Origin: JAAXGX01 sp965221595
GTDB lineage: Bacteria > Acidobacteriota > Vicinamibacteria > Vicinamibacterales > UBA8438
Direction of reading: 5' to 3'
Length of the DNA stretch: 64,000 nt
Assembly (NCBI GenBank): GCA_965221595.1
Contig: OZ244900.1
Span: 372,001-436,000 of the forward strand
The notes below the pieces were generated by a model. It did not search any database and was not told where the DNA came from. It saw nothing but the letters and a program-made list of their open reading frames with translations. The position numbers were made by a program, and so were the translations under genes. Shown in pieces: positions 34,376-42,619 of the stretch (position 1 is the stretch's first letter; each line of letters opens with the position of its first letter).

Positions 34376-36139
34376 ATGGCCTACCAGGTTCTCGCACGCA
34401 AGTACCGTCCGCAGCGGTTCACTGACGTGATCGGGCAGGTTGGCGCGACCCGCACGCTGCAGAACGCCATCGCGCAGGACCGCCTGGCGCAGGCGTTCGT
34501 GTTCGCCGGTCCACGGGGCGTCGGCAAGACGACGACGGCGCGCATCCTCGCGCGGGCGCTCAACTGCACCGCCGGTCCGACGGTCGACCCTTGCGGCACC
34601 TGCGAGCCGTGCGTCGAGATCGCCGACGGGCGCGACATCGACGTCCTCGAGATCGACGCCGCCACGCACACGCAGGTGGAGAACGTGCGCGAGGTGATCA
34701 TCGCCGGGCTGGGCATGGCGCCGGTGCGCGATCGCTACAAGGTGTTCATCATCGACGAGTCCCACCAGTTGTCGAGCCATTCGTTCAACGCCCTGCTCAA
34801 GTCCATCGAGGAGCCGCCGCCGCACGTCGTGTTCATGATGGCTACGACCGAGCTGCAGAAGATCCCCGAGACCATCCAATCCCGCTCGCAGGTCTTCGAG
34901 CTGCGAACCCTCGGCATGCAGGCCATCTCCGAGCAGCTGCGGACCATTGCCGACCGGGAGCGGATCGCGATCGACGAGGCCGGCGTGGCGCTGATCGCGC
35001 GGGCGGCCGAAGGCAGCATGCGCGATGCGTTGAGCGCGCTCGATCAGGTGATAGCGTTCGCGGGCGAGCGGGTCACGGCCGAGGAGGTGTCCACGGTGCT
35101 CGGCCTAATCAGCCGCGACCCGGTCCTCGACGCGGTGGAGGTCGTGGCGAACGAGGACGCACCGGCGGTCTTCGAGCTCGCCGGGCGGTTCGTCGAGGCG
35201 GGCTACGACCTGCGGCTGGTCTGCCGCGAGTTGACGCGCGCGCTGCGCGACATGCTGGTGATCGCGATCGACCCCGGCCGGGCGCAGGATCCCGAAATTG
35301 CGGGCGATGCCGAGCGCGACCGCCTGGTGGCGCTGTCCGGCCGCTTCTCGCGCGAGGATCTGATGCGCGCCTTCGACGTGCTGGCAGGGGCGGAGACCGA
35401 CATCCGCGGCGCCGCGCAGCCCCGGCATCACCTCGAGATGGCGCTGCTCAAATGGATGCACCTGCGGCGGCTCGTGCCGTTGACGGAGCTGCTGGCCGGC
35501 GACTCCGCCCGCGCCGCGGCTCCGCCCAAGACGGCAACTGCCGCCGCGCCCGCGCCCGCCCGCCGCCGCCCGGCCCCCACCTCGTCGCGCGCTGCCGATC
35601 CAGCTCCGATCGCTGCCGATCCAGCTCCGACCGCTGCCGATCCGGCTCCGACTGTCCCCGATCCGGCCCCGTCGCCCGCCGATCCGGCCCCGCCGCCCGC
35701 CGCGTCGGCGCGCTCGGTGCCGCCGGGGGACGAGACCGGCGAGCCCGACCCGAAGGCCGCGATTCTGGCCGAGATCAAGCGTACCAAGCGGTTCTTCTAC
35801 GGCACGGTCGTCGCGCAGGCACAACGCATCGACCTCGTCGACGACCGACTGATCTTCGCTTTCACCGCGGGCCAGCGGACGCTCGCCACGCAGGTCGCCC
35901 AGGGCCGGAGCTGGCTCGAGAGTCTGGCGTCCAAGGTGGCGGGGCGCAGGTTGACGGTTGCGGCCGAGCAGGGGGACGCGGCGCCCGAGCCCGGCCCCGC
36001 CGCCGGCGGCGCCTCCGAGGTGCCGCCCGCCGCGTCGCAGCGCGAACTCAAGATGGCGGCGCTGGACGACGACGTCGTGCAGGCGCTGCTCGAGGTGTTC
36101 CCGGCGGAGATCCGCGATATCGAGAAGATCGACCCATGA
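34376..36139 (+). CDS. dnaX: DNA polymerase III subunit gamma/tau
   Basis: 587 residues. Start at MAYQVLARKYRPQRF (34376), the canonical DnaX N-terminus; the longer frame upstream lies in the SRP RNA. Walker A GPRGVGKT (residues 45-52), zinc-binding Cys64, Cys73, Cys76, Cys79, and a DExx-type box IIDESH (125-130; usually DEVH). Sensor region MATTELQKIPETIQSRSQ. A Pro/Ala linker holds five 7-residue repeats of AADPAPT type (residues 406-440, DNA 35591-35695, 21-bp units). The C-terminal tau-like domain ends near LLEVFPAEIRDIEKIDP. It loads the sliding clamp and links polymerase to helicase. No A-AAA-AAG frameshift site is visible. The stop overlaps ybaB by ATGA. Confidence 0.97.
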   Translation: MAYQVLARKYRPQRFTDVIGQVGATRTLQNAIAQDRLAQAFVFAGPRGVGKTTTARILARALNCTAGPTVDPCGTCEPCVEIADGRDIDVLEIDAATHTQVENVREVIIAGLGMAPVRDRYKVFIIDESHQLSSHSFNALLKSIEEPPPHVVFMMATTELQKIPETIQSRSQVFELRTLGMQAISEQLRTIADRERIAIDEAGVALIARAAEGSMRDALSALDQVIAFAGERVTAEEVSTVLGLISRDPVLDAVEVVANEDAPAVFELAGRFVEAGYDLRLVCRELTRALRDMLVIAIDPGRAQDPEIAGDAERDRLVALSGRFSREDLMRAFDVLAGAETDIRGAAQPRHHLEMALLKWMHLRRLVPLTELLAGDSARAAAPPKTATAAAPAPARRRPAPTSSRAADPAPIAADPAPTAADPAPTVPDPAPSPADPAPPPAASARSVPPGDETGEPDPKAAILAEIKRTKRFFYGTVVAQAQRIDLVDDRLIFAFTAGQRTLATQVAQGRSWLESLASKVAGRRLTVAAEQGDAAPEPGPAAGGASEVPPAASQRELKMAALDDDVVQALLEVFPAEIRDIEKIDP

Positions 36140-36438
36140 ACATTCAGCAGATGATGAAGCAGGCGCAGGAGATGCAGGAGCGCCTGCAGCGGGAGCTGGC
36201 CGCCACCGAGGTGGAGGCCACGGCGGGCGGGGGCATGGTGACGGTGGTCATGAACGGCCGCAAGCAGGTCATGCGGATCGCGATCGATCCGGAGGTGGTC
36301 AACGCCGATGACGTCGAGATGCTTCAAGATCTCATCGTGGCGGCCATCAACGACGCCCAGCGGAAGGTGGACGACACCGTAGCCGGCAAGATGGGCGGAC
36401 TGATGGGCGGCCTGAAAATTCCCGGGCTCACCGGATGA
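36136..36438 (+). CDS. ybaB: YbaB/EbfC nucleoid-associated protein
   Basis: 100 residues; the ATG overlaps the dnaX stop and its own TGA overlaps the recR start (both ATGA), so the three genes are translationally coupled. The N-terminal helix is Met/Gln-rich (MNIQQMMKQAQEMQERLQREL), followed by VEATAGGGMVTVVMNGRKQVMRIAIDPEVV and the helix DDVEMLQDLIVAAINDAQRKV, which are the family core. The C-terminal MGGLMGGLKIPG tail is typical. The protein forms tweezer-like dimers that bind DNA without strong sequence specificity; its conserved place before recR suggests a link to replication and repair. Confidence 0.96.
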   Translation: MNIQQMMKQAQEMQERLQRELAATEVEATAGGGMVTVVMNGRKQVMRIAIDPEVVNADDVEMLQDLIVAAINDAQRKVDDTVAGKMGGLMGGLKIPGLTG

Positions 36439-37031
36439 CCGAGATCGGCGCGCTCGCTCGGCTGATGGAGCAGCTCCAGCGTCTGCCCGGCATCGGCGCC
36501 AAGGGTGCACAGCGGCTGGCGTTCCACCTGCTCCGGCAGCCGCGCGCGGAGGTCGACCAGCTCATCGACGCCGTGCGCGAGGTCAAGGAGTCGATCACGT
36601 ACTGCTCGGTCTGCTCCAACATCACCGACACGGATCCCTGCCACTACTGCACGCACCCCAGCCGCGACCAGCGAATGATCTGCGTCGTCGAGGATCCGCA
36701 CAACGTCTCGGCCGTCGAGCGGACCGGCCAGTTCGCTGGCGCCTACCACGTGCTCATGGGCGCTCTCTCGCCCCTGCAGGGCATCGGTCCGGACGACCTG
36801 CGCATCGGGAGCCTGCTGAAGCGGATCCGGGGCTCCGACGTTCAAGAGGTGATTCTGGCGACGAATCCCAACGTCGAAGGCGAAGCCACCGCCATCTACC
36901 TGGCCAGGCTGCTCAAGCCGCTCGGCGTCAGCGTGACCCGCATCGCCATGGGACTGCCGGTGGGCAGCGACCTCGAGTACGCCGACGAGGTGACCATGCA
37001 CAAGGCGCTGGAGGGCCGGCGCGAGCTCTGA
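36435..37031 (+). CDS. recR: recombination mediator RecR
   Basis: 198 residues, the usual RecR length. The helix-hairpin-helix region reads LQRLPGIGAKGAQRLAFHLL (residues 15-34), the four-Cys zinc finger uses Cys57, Cys60, Cys69 and Cys72 (TYCSVCSNI ... DPCHYC), and the Toprim domain includes ICVVEDPHNVSAVERT, ATNPNVEGEATAIYLARLL and the C-terminal GLPVGSDLEYADEVTMHKAL. RecR forms a ring with RecO/RecF and loads RecA on gapped DNA. It ends the dnaX-ybaB-recR operon and converges with the propeller gene at 37080. Confidence 0.97.
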   Translation: MTEIGALARLMEQLQRLPGIGAKGAQRLAFHLLRQPRAEVDQLIDAVREVKESITYCSVCSNITDTDPCHYCTHPSRDQRMICVVEDPHNVSAVERTGQFAGAYHVLMGALSPLQGIGPDDLRIGSLLKRIRGSDVQEVILATNPNVEGEATAIYLARLLKPLGVSVTRIAMGLPVGSDLEYADEVTMHKALEGRREL

Positions 37032-37079
37032 GCGCGTCGTCGAGCCCCTGGCGGCGCCACGGTGGCCGGCGGCGCAACC

Positions 37080-38159
37080 TCAATCGAGCGCTACGCGCAG
37101 GATGCGGTCGCCCGCGAACGAGCCCACGAACAGCTCCCGGCCAATCACCAGCCCGATGGTGCCGCCGCCCATCGGCGCGCCTGCGTTGCGATAGAGCTCC
37201 TCGATCTCCAGCGATTCGGGATCGACGGCGACGATGCGGAATTGGATGGGGCAGGCGCCGCGCTCGAGGTTGAAGCAGAAGGCCAGCTCGTCGCGTCCCT
37301 CACCCTCCAGAGATGCCACCAGCAGGCGGCCGTCGGGGGCCCAGCGCGCGTTGTCGAGGCCGCCCAGCGTCGCGCTGGCCTCGGCCTCGCCGGTCGCGCG
37401 AACGATGCGCCGGACCTGGCCGCCGCCGTTCACGAAGACGAGGCGCCCGTCCGTCGAGGTCTCGACGCCGTTGGGCATGCCGACCTCGCTGCCGCGGAGG
37501 ATCTCGAAGCCGCGCTCCGGCAGCCACTCGAGCACGTAGCCGGGTCCGGGGTCCGCACCCCGCTGGAGTGCCGTGAGCAGGTCCTCGTCGCCGGGTGGGC
37601 GCGTCATCATCCGGGTGGTCACGAAGCCCCCGCCGGGCAGTGCAGCCACCGAGTTGAGCCAGGCCGACTCGGGGGCCACGACACAGCCGCGCCACGCGAC
37701 GTGCCAGTCGGTCCCCGCGCCGCTGACCTCGAAGAACTCGATGGACTCCCGTGCCCCGTGCTGCACCGCGAGGAGCTGCAGGACACCGTCGCGCTCGGAC
37801 AGGTGGATGCCGTGGGGACTGAACGCGGGCGGCGGCGGACCCGGACAGGCGGGGTCGCCCCAGACCGGCTCGGCCCCGTCTGCGTCGCCGCCACGGAAGA
37901 CCTCCCGGCGTTCCTCGGTGTCGAGCAGCAGGAGGGCCAGCGCGCCCGGAACGTCGCCGTCCATGCCGCCGTACTCGCTCACGAGGATTGCCTCACCGCC
38001 GGGCAGGGCTACCAGATCCTCCGGGTTCTGGAAGCCGCAGATGGGCCTGGCCGGCCCGGCCGGCTCACAGGTTGTAATGGCGGTCACCTGGCCGGCAGCC
38101 AGGGCCGGAAGCGCGGCAAACAGGGAACCCACGAACAGGACTCTGAACAGTGTCGGCAC
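37080..38159 (-). CDS. secreted SMP-30/paraoxonase-like beta-propeller protein, paralogue 2
   Basis: 359 residues from a GTG start (38159) with GGGAGA six bases upstream. Signal peptide MPTLFRVLFVGSLFAALPALAAGQ. Blade motifs match the gene at 2630 in order: CGFQNPEDLVALPGGEAILVSE, FSPHGIHLSERDG, SAWLNSVAALPGGGFVTT, GMPNGVETSTDGRLVFVNG and LDNARWAPDGRLLVAS, ending GRELFVGSFAGDRILRVAL. The N-G-V-E and D-N-A-R positions resemble Ca2+-binding asparagines of SMP-30/PON-type lactonases. It probably hydrolyses or binds a lactone or ester in the periplasm; substrate unknown. Unlike paralogue 1 it stands alone, convergent with recR. Confidence 0.75.
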   Translation of the reverse strand: MPTLFRVLFVGSLFAALPALAAGQVTAITTCEPAGPARPICGFQNPEDLVALPGGEAILVSEYGGMDGDVPGALALLLLDTEERREVFRGGDADGAEPVWGDPACPGPPPPAFSPHGIHLSERDGVLQLLAVQHGARESIEFFEVSGAGTDWHVAWRGCVVAPESAWLNSVAALPGGGFVTTRMMTRPPGDEDLLTALQRGADPGPGYVLEWLPERGFEILRGSEVGMPNGVETSTDGRLVFVNGGGQVRRIVRATGEAEASATLGGLDNARWAPDGRLLVASLEGEGRDELAFCFNLERGACPIQFRIVAVDPESLEIEELYRNAGAPMGGGTIGLVIGRELFVGSFAGDRILRVALD

Positions 38160-38200
38160 GGCTTTCTCCCTTCGGGCGCATGCTACACCGAGACGACGGA

Positions 38201-39949
38201 TCAGGTTGATTCGCTCGATCCGCCCGCGGGCCCTCCGATTGCGTCCAGCGCGCGTGCCGTCACCGGCGCGCGGGCCCGTGTCCCAGCACGGCGGAGCTCG
38301 GCCCGCAGTCGCGCCAGTCCGGCCGCGTCGTCCACGTCGTGCCAGCCGGGGACCAGCACCACGCCGAGCCCGGCCCGGCTGGCCGCGGCGTAGGTGTCGT
38401 CGAGCGCCGCCGGTGTGCTCCAGCGGATGCCGCTGAACACGTCCGGGACCGGCATCCCGGCCGGGGGCGCGGCCAGGCCGATCAGGTAGTAGCCGCCGTC
38501 GTCCGACGGTCCGAGCACCACCGCGTGCGGGGAGACCCGATCGATGGCGGCGCGGACGTGGCCCGGCGGCAGGGTCGGCAGATCCGAGCCGATCATCACC
38601 ACCGTGTCGAAGCCGGCCGCGAACAGGTCGTCGAACACGGCCCGCTCACGGTCGCCCAGGTCCGCTCCGCGTTGCGGCAGCAGCTCGCCGTCGCCGGCAC
38701 CGAGCTCGCGCAGCCCGGCGCTGCCGCCGTCCGGCGTGTAGGCAATCCGCAGCGCGGCACCTTCGATGGTACGGCAGGCGGCGATTGTGTCCGCGAGGAA
38801 CGCCGCGTACAGCCGCCGGCGGTCCGCCGCGCCCGGCACGGCGTCCGCCAGGCGCGTCTTGGGGGGCGTGCCCGCGCTGGGCGATCGCGCCATGATCACC
38901 ACCGCGACTCGGGCGGCGGCGCCCGCGAGCGCTGCGCCCGGCGCCAACCCGCGTCCCGCGAGCGCTGCCAGGCCCAGCAGCGTCCAGACCAGCATGCGCC
39001 CCTTGCGGACGATCGCCAGCGTCACACCGGCGGCGGTCCCGAACGTCAGCAGGTCGGCCATCAGCCCTGTTCCGGCTTCGTCGATCCCGATCCGCAGCGG
39101 AACGAACCGGAAGGCCACGGCAATGAGCCGGTTCGTCGACTCGAGGACGAGTGCGTCGAGCAGCGTCGGCTGGCGCGGGCCGATCAACGAGAGCACGAGA
39201 AAGAGCTCGACGACGGCGCAGGCGTGGAAGGCGAATTCCAGCAGCGCGACCGACAGCAGGCTGGACCACTCGCGGGGATAGCGTGCATAGAGCCGGTCCT
39301 CGAACGCACGTGCGCGTGCGGCCTCGCGCGCCGTCAGCCGCGGCGCCATGCCCTGGCCGTGGAGCCAGGCCAGCAGTGCGCTGGCGGCCGGGACGCGGCT
39401 GCGGATGACCCAGTGGGCGCCGACGAGGAGCGCTGCCAGGACGATGGAGGCACCGGTCGCGGCGAGCCACAGGCGTCCCGGGGGTTGCAGCAGCAACGGC
39501 AGCGCGGCGAGCCCGCCCGCAATGACGAGCACCGCGCTCAGCGTGTAGAAGAGACTCTCGACGGCCAGCGCGGGCAGGGTGCGGCCGAGCGGCGCCCGGT
39601 GGCGGAGCAGCAGCGCCTTGGCGGGCTCGCCCACGATGACGCCGAGCGGCGTGAGGTTGCTGAGCGCATCGCCAGCGACGACGGCGGGAAAGATGTCGCG
39701 CAGCCTGAGGCGGTGGCCGCGTTCGAGGCAGCGCATCCAGGCGGCGGCGCGCAGCGCAAAGCGCAGTCCCCCCAGCGCGACGACGACGGCGAAGGCCCAT
39801 CCGAGCCGGGTGATCCCATCCGCCACGGCGTCGACGCCCACGAGACGGATCGCGTAGACGAACAGCGCCAGTCCCAGCGCCGCCGCCAGCAGGCCGCCCG
39901 GCGTCGGCCGCCGCCGGGCGGCGTTGCGGGGCACGGGATCAGCCTGCAT
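38201..39949 (-). CDS. lysylphosphatidylglycerol-synthase-TM flippase fused to DUF2064 glycosyltransferase
   Basis: 582 residues. Residues ~25-340 are a polytopic membrane domain of the LPG_synthase_TM/AglD type: hydrophobic segments alternate with FPAVVAGDALSNLTPLGVIVGEPAKALLL, and LESTNRLIAVAFRFVPLRIGIDEAGTG, both typical of the family. Residues ~355-575 form a DUF2064 (TIGR04282-like) GT-A fold: VVIMARSPSAGTPPKTRLA, VVMIGSDLPTLPPGHVRAA, VLGPSDDGGYYLIGL and VPGWHDVDDAAGLARL. The single frame links a lipid-handling membrane domain with a cytosolic nucleotide-sugar or phosphotransfer domain, suggesting synthesis and translocation of a glycolipid. The start (ATG 39949) is only 11 bp from the divergent gene at 39961. 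Confidence 0.85.
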   Translation of the reverse strand: MQADPVPRNAARRRPTPGGLLAAALGLALFVYAIRLVGVDAVADGITRLGWAFAVVVALGGLRFALRAAAWMRCLERGHRLRLRDIFPAVVAGDALSNLTPLGVIVGEPAKALLLRHRAPLGRTLPALAVESLFYTLSAVLVIAGGLAALPLLLQPPGRLWLAATGASIVLAALLVGAHWVIRSRVPAASALLAWLHGQGMAPRLTAREAARARAFEDRLYARYPREWSSLLSVALLEFAFHACAVVELFLVLSLIGPRQPTLLDALVLESTNRLIAVAFRFVPLRIGIDEAGTGLMADLLTFGTAAGVTLAIVRKGRMLVWTLLGLAALAGRGLAPGAALAGAAARVAVVIMARSPSAGTPPKTRLADAVPGAADRRRLYAAFLADTIAACRTIEGAALRIAYTPDGGSAGLRELGAGDGELLPQRGADLGDRERAVFDDLFAAGFDTVVMIGSDLPTLPPGHVRAAIDRVSPHAVVLGPSDDGGYYLIGLAAPPAGMPVPDVFSGIRWSTPAALDDTYAAASRAGLGVVLVPGWHDVDDAAGLARLRAELRRAGTRARAPVTARALDAIGGPAGGSSEST

Positions 39950-39952
39950 AAT
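39947..39952 (+). promoter_or_regulatory. candidate -10 for a leaderless transcript
   Basis: TG followed by CATAAT ends eight bases before the ATG at 39961. Transcription would start at or next to the start codon, and no ribosome-binding site is visible. It overlaps the start codon of the divergent gene. Confidence 0.3.
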
Positions 39953-39960
39953 CAGCGGGC

Positions 39961-40563
39961 ATGGCGTCGGTCTCCGCACACGTGCCGGTCGCGGTCATTC
40001 TACTGGTGGGGGGACTCCTCTCGTGCTTCCTCGGCTACCGGCTGCTGCGCCTGCTCGTGGCCGTCTACGGTTTCGGCCTGGGCGTCATCATCGTCACGGC
40101 GTTCGCGGACCGGCTCGAGCCCTGGGTCATGGTGGTGGTAATGGCGGGTGGAGGCCTCCTGGGTGCCCTGCTCGCCAAGGCCGCCTACCTGGCCGTGGTC
40201 GCGGTGCTAGGCGCCGGCATCGGGGCCCTGGTGGTGCAGGCGGGCTGGCTGTCCGGGGCGGGCGAGCCGGGCCTGTGGGTCGTGCTGAGCGTCTGTCTGG
40301 CCGGCGCGCTCGCGGCGCTCGCGCTCCGCAAGTACGTGGTCATTGTCGGCACGTCGTTCGGCGGCGCCTGGACGGCTCTCGTGGGGGGGCTCGCACTGGC
40401 CGGCGACGCCGCGGCCGTGGCCGCGGCCGGTGGCGATGTGCAGCAGGTGTATCCCCTGGCGCCCGCGAGCACGCAGATGGAGTTCGCGGTGGCGTGGTAC
40501 GTGCTCGGCGGCGTCGCGCTACTCGTCCAGCTCCGCAGCCGCCGCCGGCGTCCCTGGCTCTGA
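39961..40563 (+). CDS. DUF4203-like multi-spanning membrane protein
   Basis: 200 residues with about six hydrophobic helices: VPVAVILLVGGLLSCFLGY, LLVAVYGFGLGVIIVTAFA, VMVVVMAGGGLLGALLAKA, YLAVVAVLGAGIGALVVQA, LWVVLSVCLAGALAALAL, VIVGTSFGGAWTALVGGLAL and AVAWYVLGGVALLVQL. The Gly-rich helices and R/K-rich C-terminus (RSRRRRP) fit the DUF4203/TMEM198-like family of unknown function. No enzymatic motif. Divergent from the flippase-glycosyltransferase fusion with only 11 bp between starts, so expression of the two must be tightly linked or mutually exclusive. Confidence 0.75.
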   Translation: MASVSAHVPVAVILLVGGLLSCFLGYRLLRLLVAVYGFGLGVIIVTAFADRLEPWVMVVVMAGGGLLGALLAKAAYLAVVAVLGAGIGALVVQAGWLSGAGEPGLWVVLSVCLAGALAALALRKYVVIVGTSFGGAWTALVGGLALAGDAAAVAAAGGDVQQVYPLAPASTQMEFAVAWYVLGGVALLVQLRSRRRRPWL

Positions 40564-40573
40564 CGGCCGCCGT

Positions 40574-40603
40574 TTGACCGTGTCGCGCCCCATTCGGTAA
40601 CAT
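40574..40603 (+). promoter_or_regulatory. sigma70-like promoter for tRNA-Asn
   Basis: TTGACC (40574-40579) and TAACAT (40598-40603) are separated by 18 bp, in the intergenic region upstream of the tRNA. Predicted start near 40611, giving a short 5' leader removed by RNase P. Confidence 0.45.
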
Positions 40604-40648
40604 TCGGGGTCGGCGCCGCGGCCGACGCGGCCCTTGAACTGTCGCCGT

Positions 40649-40724
<76 letters not shown>

Positions 40725-40814
40725 CCCCTCTCGACCACGCCGGCGTGCCGCGATCAGCCCCCGCTGCCGGCGCGCCTCCCCTGCTGCAACGTCCGGCCGC
40801 CGGGAGCCGGCGGG

Positions 40815-41216
40815 TCAGCTCCGGTTCTTCTGCAGCACGGCATCGAGACTCCACGAGCCCGGGCCGGTTGCTGCGAAGAACAGGAAGAGAAAGCAGTACA
40901 GCACGGCCGGTTCCCCGCCGTTCGCGACGGGGAACAGGAACGACCCCTGGCGCGCGACGTGGCCGATGAAGTAGGCGACGGCCATCTGGCCGCTGGCGAT
41001 GAACGCGGCCGGACGTGTGTACAGGCCGATGGCGATGAGTCCGCCGCCGACGACCTCGATGAGTGCCGCGACGCCGAGCACGGAAGCGATTTCGACGGAC
41101 TGGCCGCCGAGAGCGCCGAACAGTTTCTGCACGCCGTGCAGCATGAACCCGTACCCGGCGATGATGCGGAGCATGTCCCGAATGCACTCCGCGTAGGGAT
41201 CCAAGAAACGTGTCAT
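40815..41216 (-). CDS. DoxX-family membrane protein
   Basis: 133 residues with four membrane helices: MLRIIAGYGFMLHGVQKLFGAL, SVLGVAALIEVVGGGLIAIGL, AAFIASGQMAVAYFIGHV and AVLYCFLFLFFAATGPGSWSLDA. The R(I/L)xxGxxFxxHGxxK start, the EVVGGGLIAIGLYTR turn and the GPGxxSLD ending are diagnostic of DoxX (PF07681). Homologues serve as quinol-oxidase-associated subunits or in oxidative-stress membrane complexes; no partner is visible. ATG at 41216; it heads no obvious operon but lies just downstream of the NTF2-like gene at 41302 on the same strand (gap 85 bp). Confidence 0.9.
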   Translation of the reverse strand: MTRFLDPYAECIRDMLRIIAGYGFMLHGVQKLFGALGGQSVEIASVLGVAALIEVVGGGLIAIGLYTRPAAFIASGQMAVAYFIGHVARQGSFLFPVANGGEPAVLYCFLFLFFAATGPGSWSLDAVLQKNRS

Positions 41217-41301
41217 CGGATGCCTTCCTTCCTCATTGAGGGTTTGTCAACATTGGGGGGACGCGAACCCTTGCGCTGTAGGCGCCGCCACCGCGTGCGC
41301 C

Positions 41302-41805
41302 TCAGCTGCCGTCCGGCCGGAAGAACACGGTGAAGTCCTGAATCCGGTTGGCGTCGTTGACCTCTATCAGGTCCACCGCGGTGGCCGGGTCTTCCTCGTT
41401 GCAACCCTCCACGTTGATCAGCTCGAAAGCCACCCGGCCGCCGTCCGCCACGCTCTTGCCCACGGCCAGCCCGCGCGGTCCGTTGGCGAGGACACCTTCG
41501 TAGAATGCCAGAATCGCAGCTCGCCCGCGCCGGATCTGCCCGTCGGGGCCGCGGTGCACGGCGTCGTCGGCGAAGAGGTCGGTGACGCGCTCGGCGTCAC
41601 CCGCGTTCAGGCGGGCGATGTAGACACCGGGCACCTCCGCGGCCGACGACACCATCTCCATGTCCGCAGGTGCAACCAGGTCGCTGCAGGACTGCGCCGC
41701 TTCCCCGCTGCCGGGGGCGCCGAGAGTCAGGGCGGCGAGAACGAACAGCGCCAGTCCGCACCGCACCGACAAGACGCGCTGCAAACGGAAATCGGATCGT
41801 TGCAT
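41302..41805 (-). CDS. secreted NTF2-like (SnoaL-type) protein
   Basis: 167 residues; TTGGGAGGTCAC precedes the ATG at 41805. Signal peptide with VLSVRCGLALFVLAALTLGAPG; mature part is one NTF2-like domain: YIARLNAGDAERVTDLFADDAVHRGPDGQIRRGRAAILAFYEGVL across two helices and the first strand, then VAFELINVEG and LIEVNDANRIQDFTVFFRPDG. Three Cys, one in SCSDL and one in VEGCNEE, could pair. SnoaL-like polyketide-cyclase or ketosteroid-isomerase chemistry is possible, but the catalytic Asp/His pattern cannot be confirmed by eye. Next to a second NTF2-like gene at 41913. Confidence 0.8.
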   Translation of the reverse strand: MQRSDFRLQRVLSVRCGLALFVLAALTLGAPGSGEAAQSCSDLVAPADMEMVSSAAEVPGVYIARLNAGDAERVTDLFADDAVHRGPDGQIRRGRAAILAFYEGVLANGPRGLAVGKSVADGGRVAFELINVEGCNEEDPATAVDLIEVNDANRIQDFTVFFRPDGS

Positions 41806-41912
41806 GTGACCTCCCAAGGATGGCAACCCGTACCGGCAGCCGCCTCGGCTTCCGGCGCGGGTCGCGTTGTTGCGGGGGATTCTCGTTGCCACGGACCCTG
41901 CTCCTGACCGTC

Positions 41913-42539
41913 TCAGAAGGGGTACGCCGCGTACGAGGGGTCGGTCCGGTCCCGGCTGCCCTCGGTCGGCTGCCTGGGACCGGTCGCCTCGTGCGCCGTG
42001 CGAAAGTCCGTGATGGCGATGCGGTGGTCGATGGCCCAACGCCCGTCGCGCTGCGACCACGTATCCGCGTAGCGGCTGCGCACGAACGAGGTGACCGCGC
42101 CGTCGTCGGCCCCTTGCGTGTGCAGCGAGACCATCGCGTAGGCCTCGCTGACTGCCGTGTCGCCGTCCACCTCGATGAGGATGTTGGTCATCTGGTGCGA
42201 GTGGGCCGTCATCGGTTCGTGCACGGGCCACACCCAGTCGACGAAACCCGCGCCCGTTCCCTCGTAGGCCCCGATGTAGTCGGCCGTCCCGTCCGGATGC
42301 CAGACGCCCGCCGCCAGCGCCTTGTCCATGCGATCCAGCCCGCGCGCATAGTTGTAGATCTGCTCCCGGATCGCGTCCTTCGCGGCCAACTCGTGCAGCA
42401 GACGTCGCTCGTCCGCTGCCAGGCCCGGCGGGTCCTGCCCCGCGGCGAGGGTGCCGTAGCCGGCCGCGCCGACGACGAGCCCCAGCATGAGGGCGACGCC
42501 CGGCTTCAGGGTGCCGGCTGCGTGCATCCGACCCATCAT
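41913..42539 (-). CDS. NTF2-like (SnoaL_4-type) protein with N-terminal anchor
   Basis: 208 residues from the ATG at 42539, chosen because GGAGGAGAGGAAC is directly upstream (an ATG at 42557 would lie before that site). A hydrophobic stretch (VALMLGLVVGAAGYGTLAAG) is a signal or anchor. The domain is of SnoaL_4 type: LLHELAAKDAIREQIYNYARGLDRMDKALAAGVWHPDGTADY has the helix with the D-R-M-D element, followed by HSHQMTNILIEVDGDTAVSEAYAMV and WSQRDGRWAIDHRIAITDF. This group includes scytalone-dehydratase-like and dioxygenase-beta-like folds. Substrate unknown. Confidence 0.8.
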   Translation of the reverse strand: MMGRMHAAGTLKPGVALMLGLVVGAAGYGTLAAGQDPPGLAADERRLLHELAAKDAIREQIYNYARGLDRMDKALAAGVWHPDGTADYIGAYEGTGAGFVDWVWPVHEPMTAHSHQMTNILIEVDGDTAVSEAYAMVSLHTQGADDGAVTSFVRSRYADTWSQRDGRWAIDHRIAITDFRTAHEATGPRQPTEGSRDRTDPSYAAYPF

Positions 42540-42577
42540 GTTCCTCTCCTCCTGCATTTGTTGCCGGCTTCAGTCAG

Positions 42578-42618
42578 ACGGAGCTGCATCCGGACTCCCC
42601 GGCGGGGATGCGCTCCGT
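42578..42618 (-). terminator. hairpin terminator, degenerate copy of a dispersed repeat
   Basis: ACGGAGC (42578-42584) pairs with GCTCCGT (42612-42618); inside, TGCATCC pairs with GGATGC-containing sequence with one bulge. It follows the stop of the lipoprotein gene (42620). Its flanks (GGCTTCAG, ACTCCCCGGCG) resemble the repeat at 46714-46833. Confidence 0.55.
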
Positions 42619-42619
42619 A

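Noticed and set aside
34376..36139. Programmed -1 frameshift in dnaX
   Set aside because: No slippery A-AAA-AAG heptamer or equivalent is visible in the gene.
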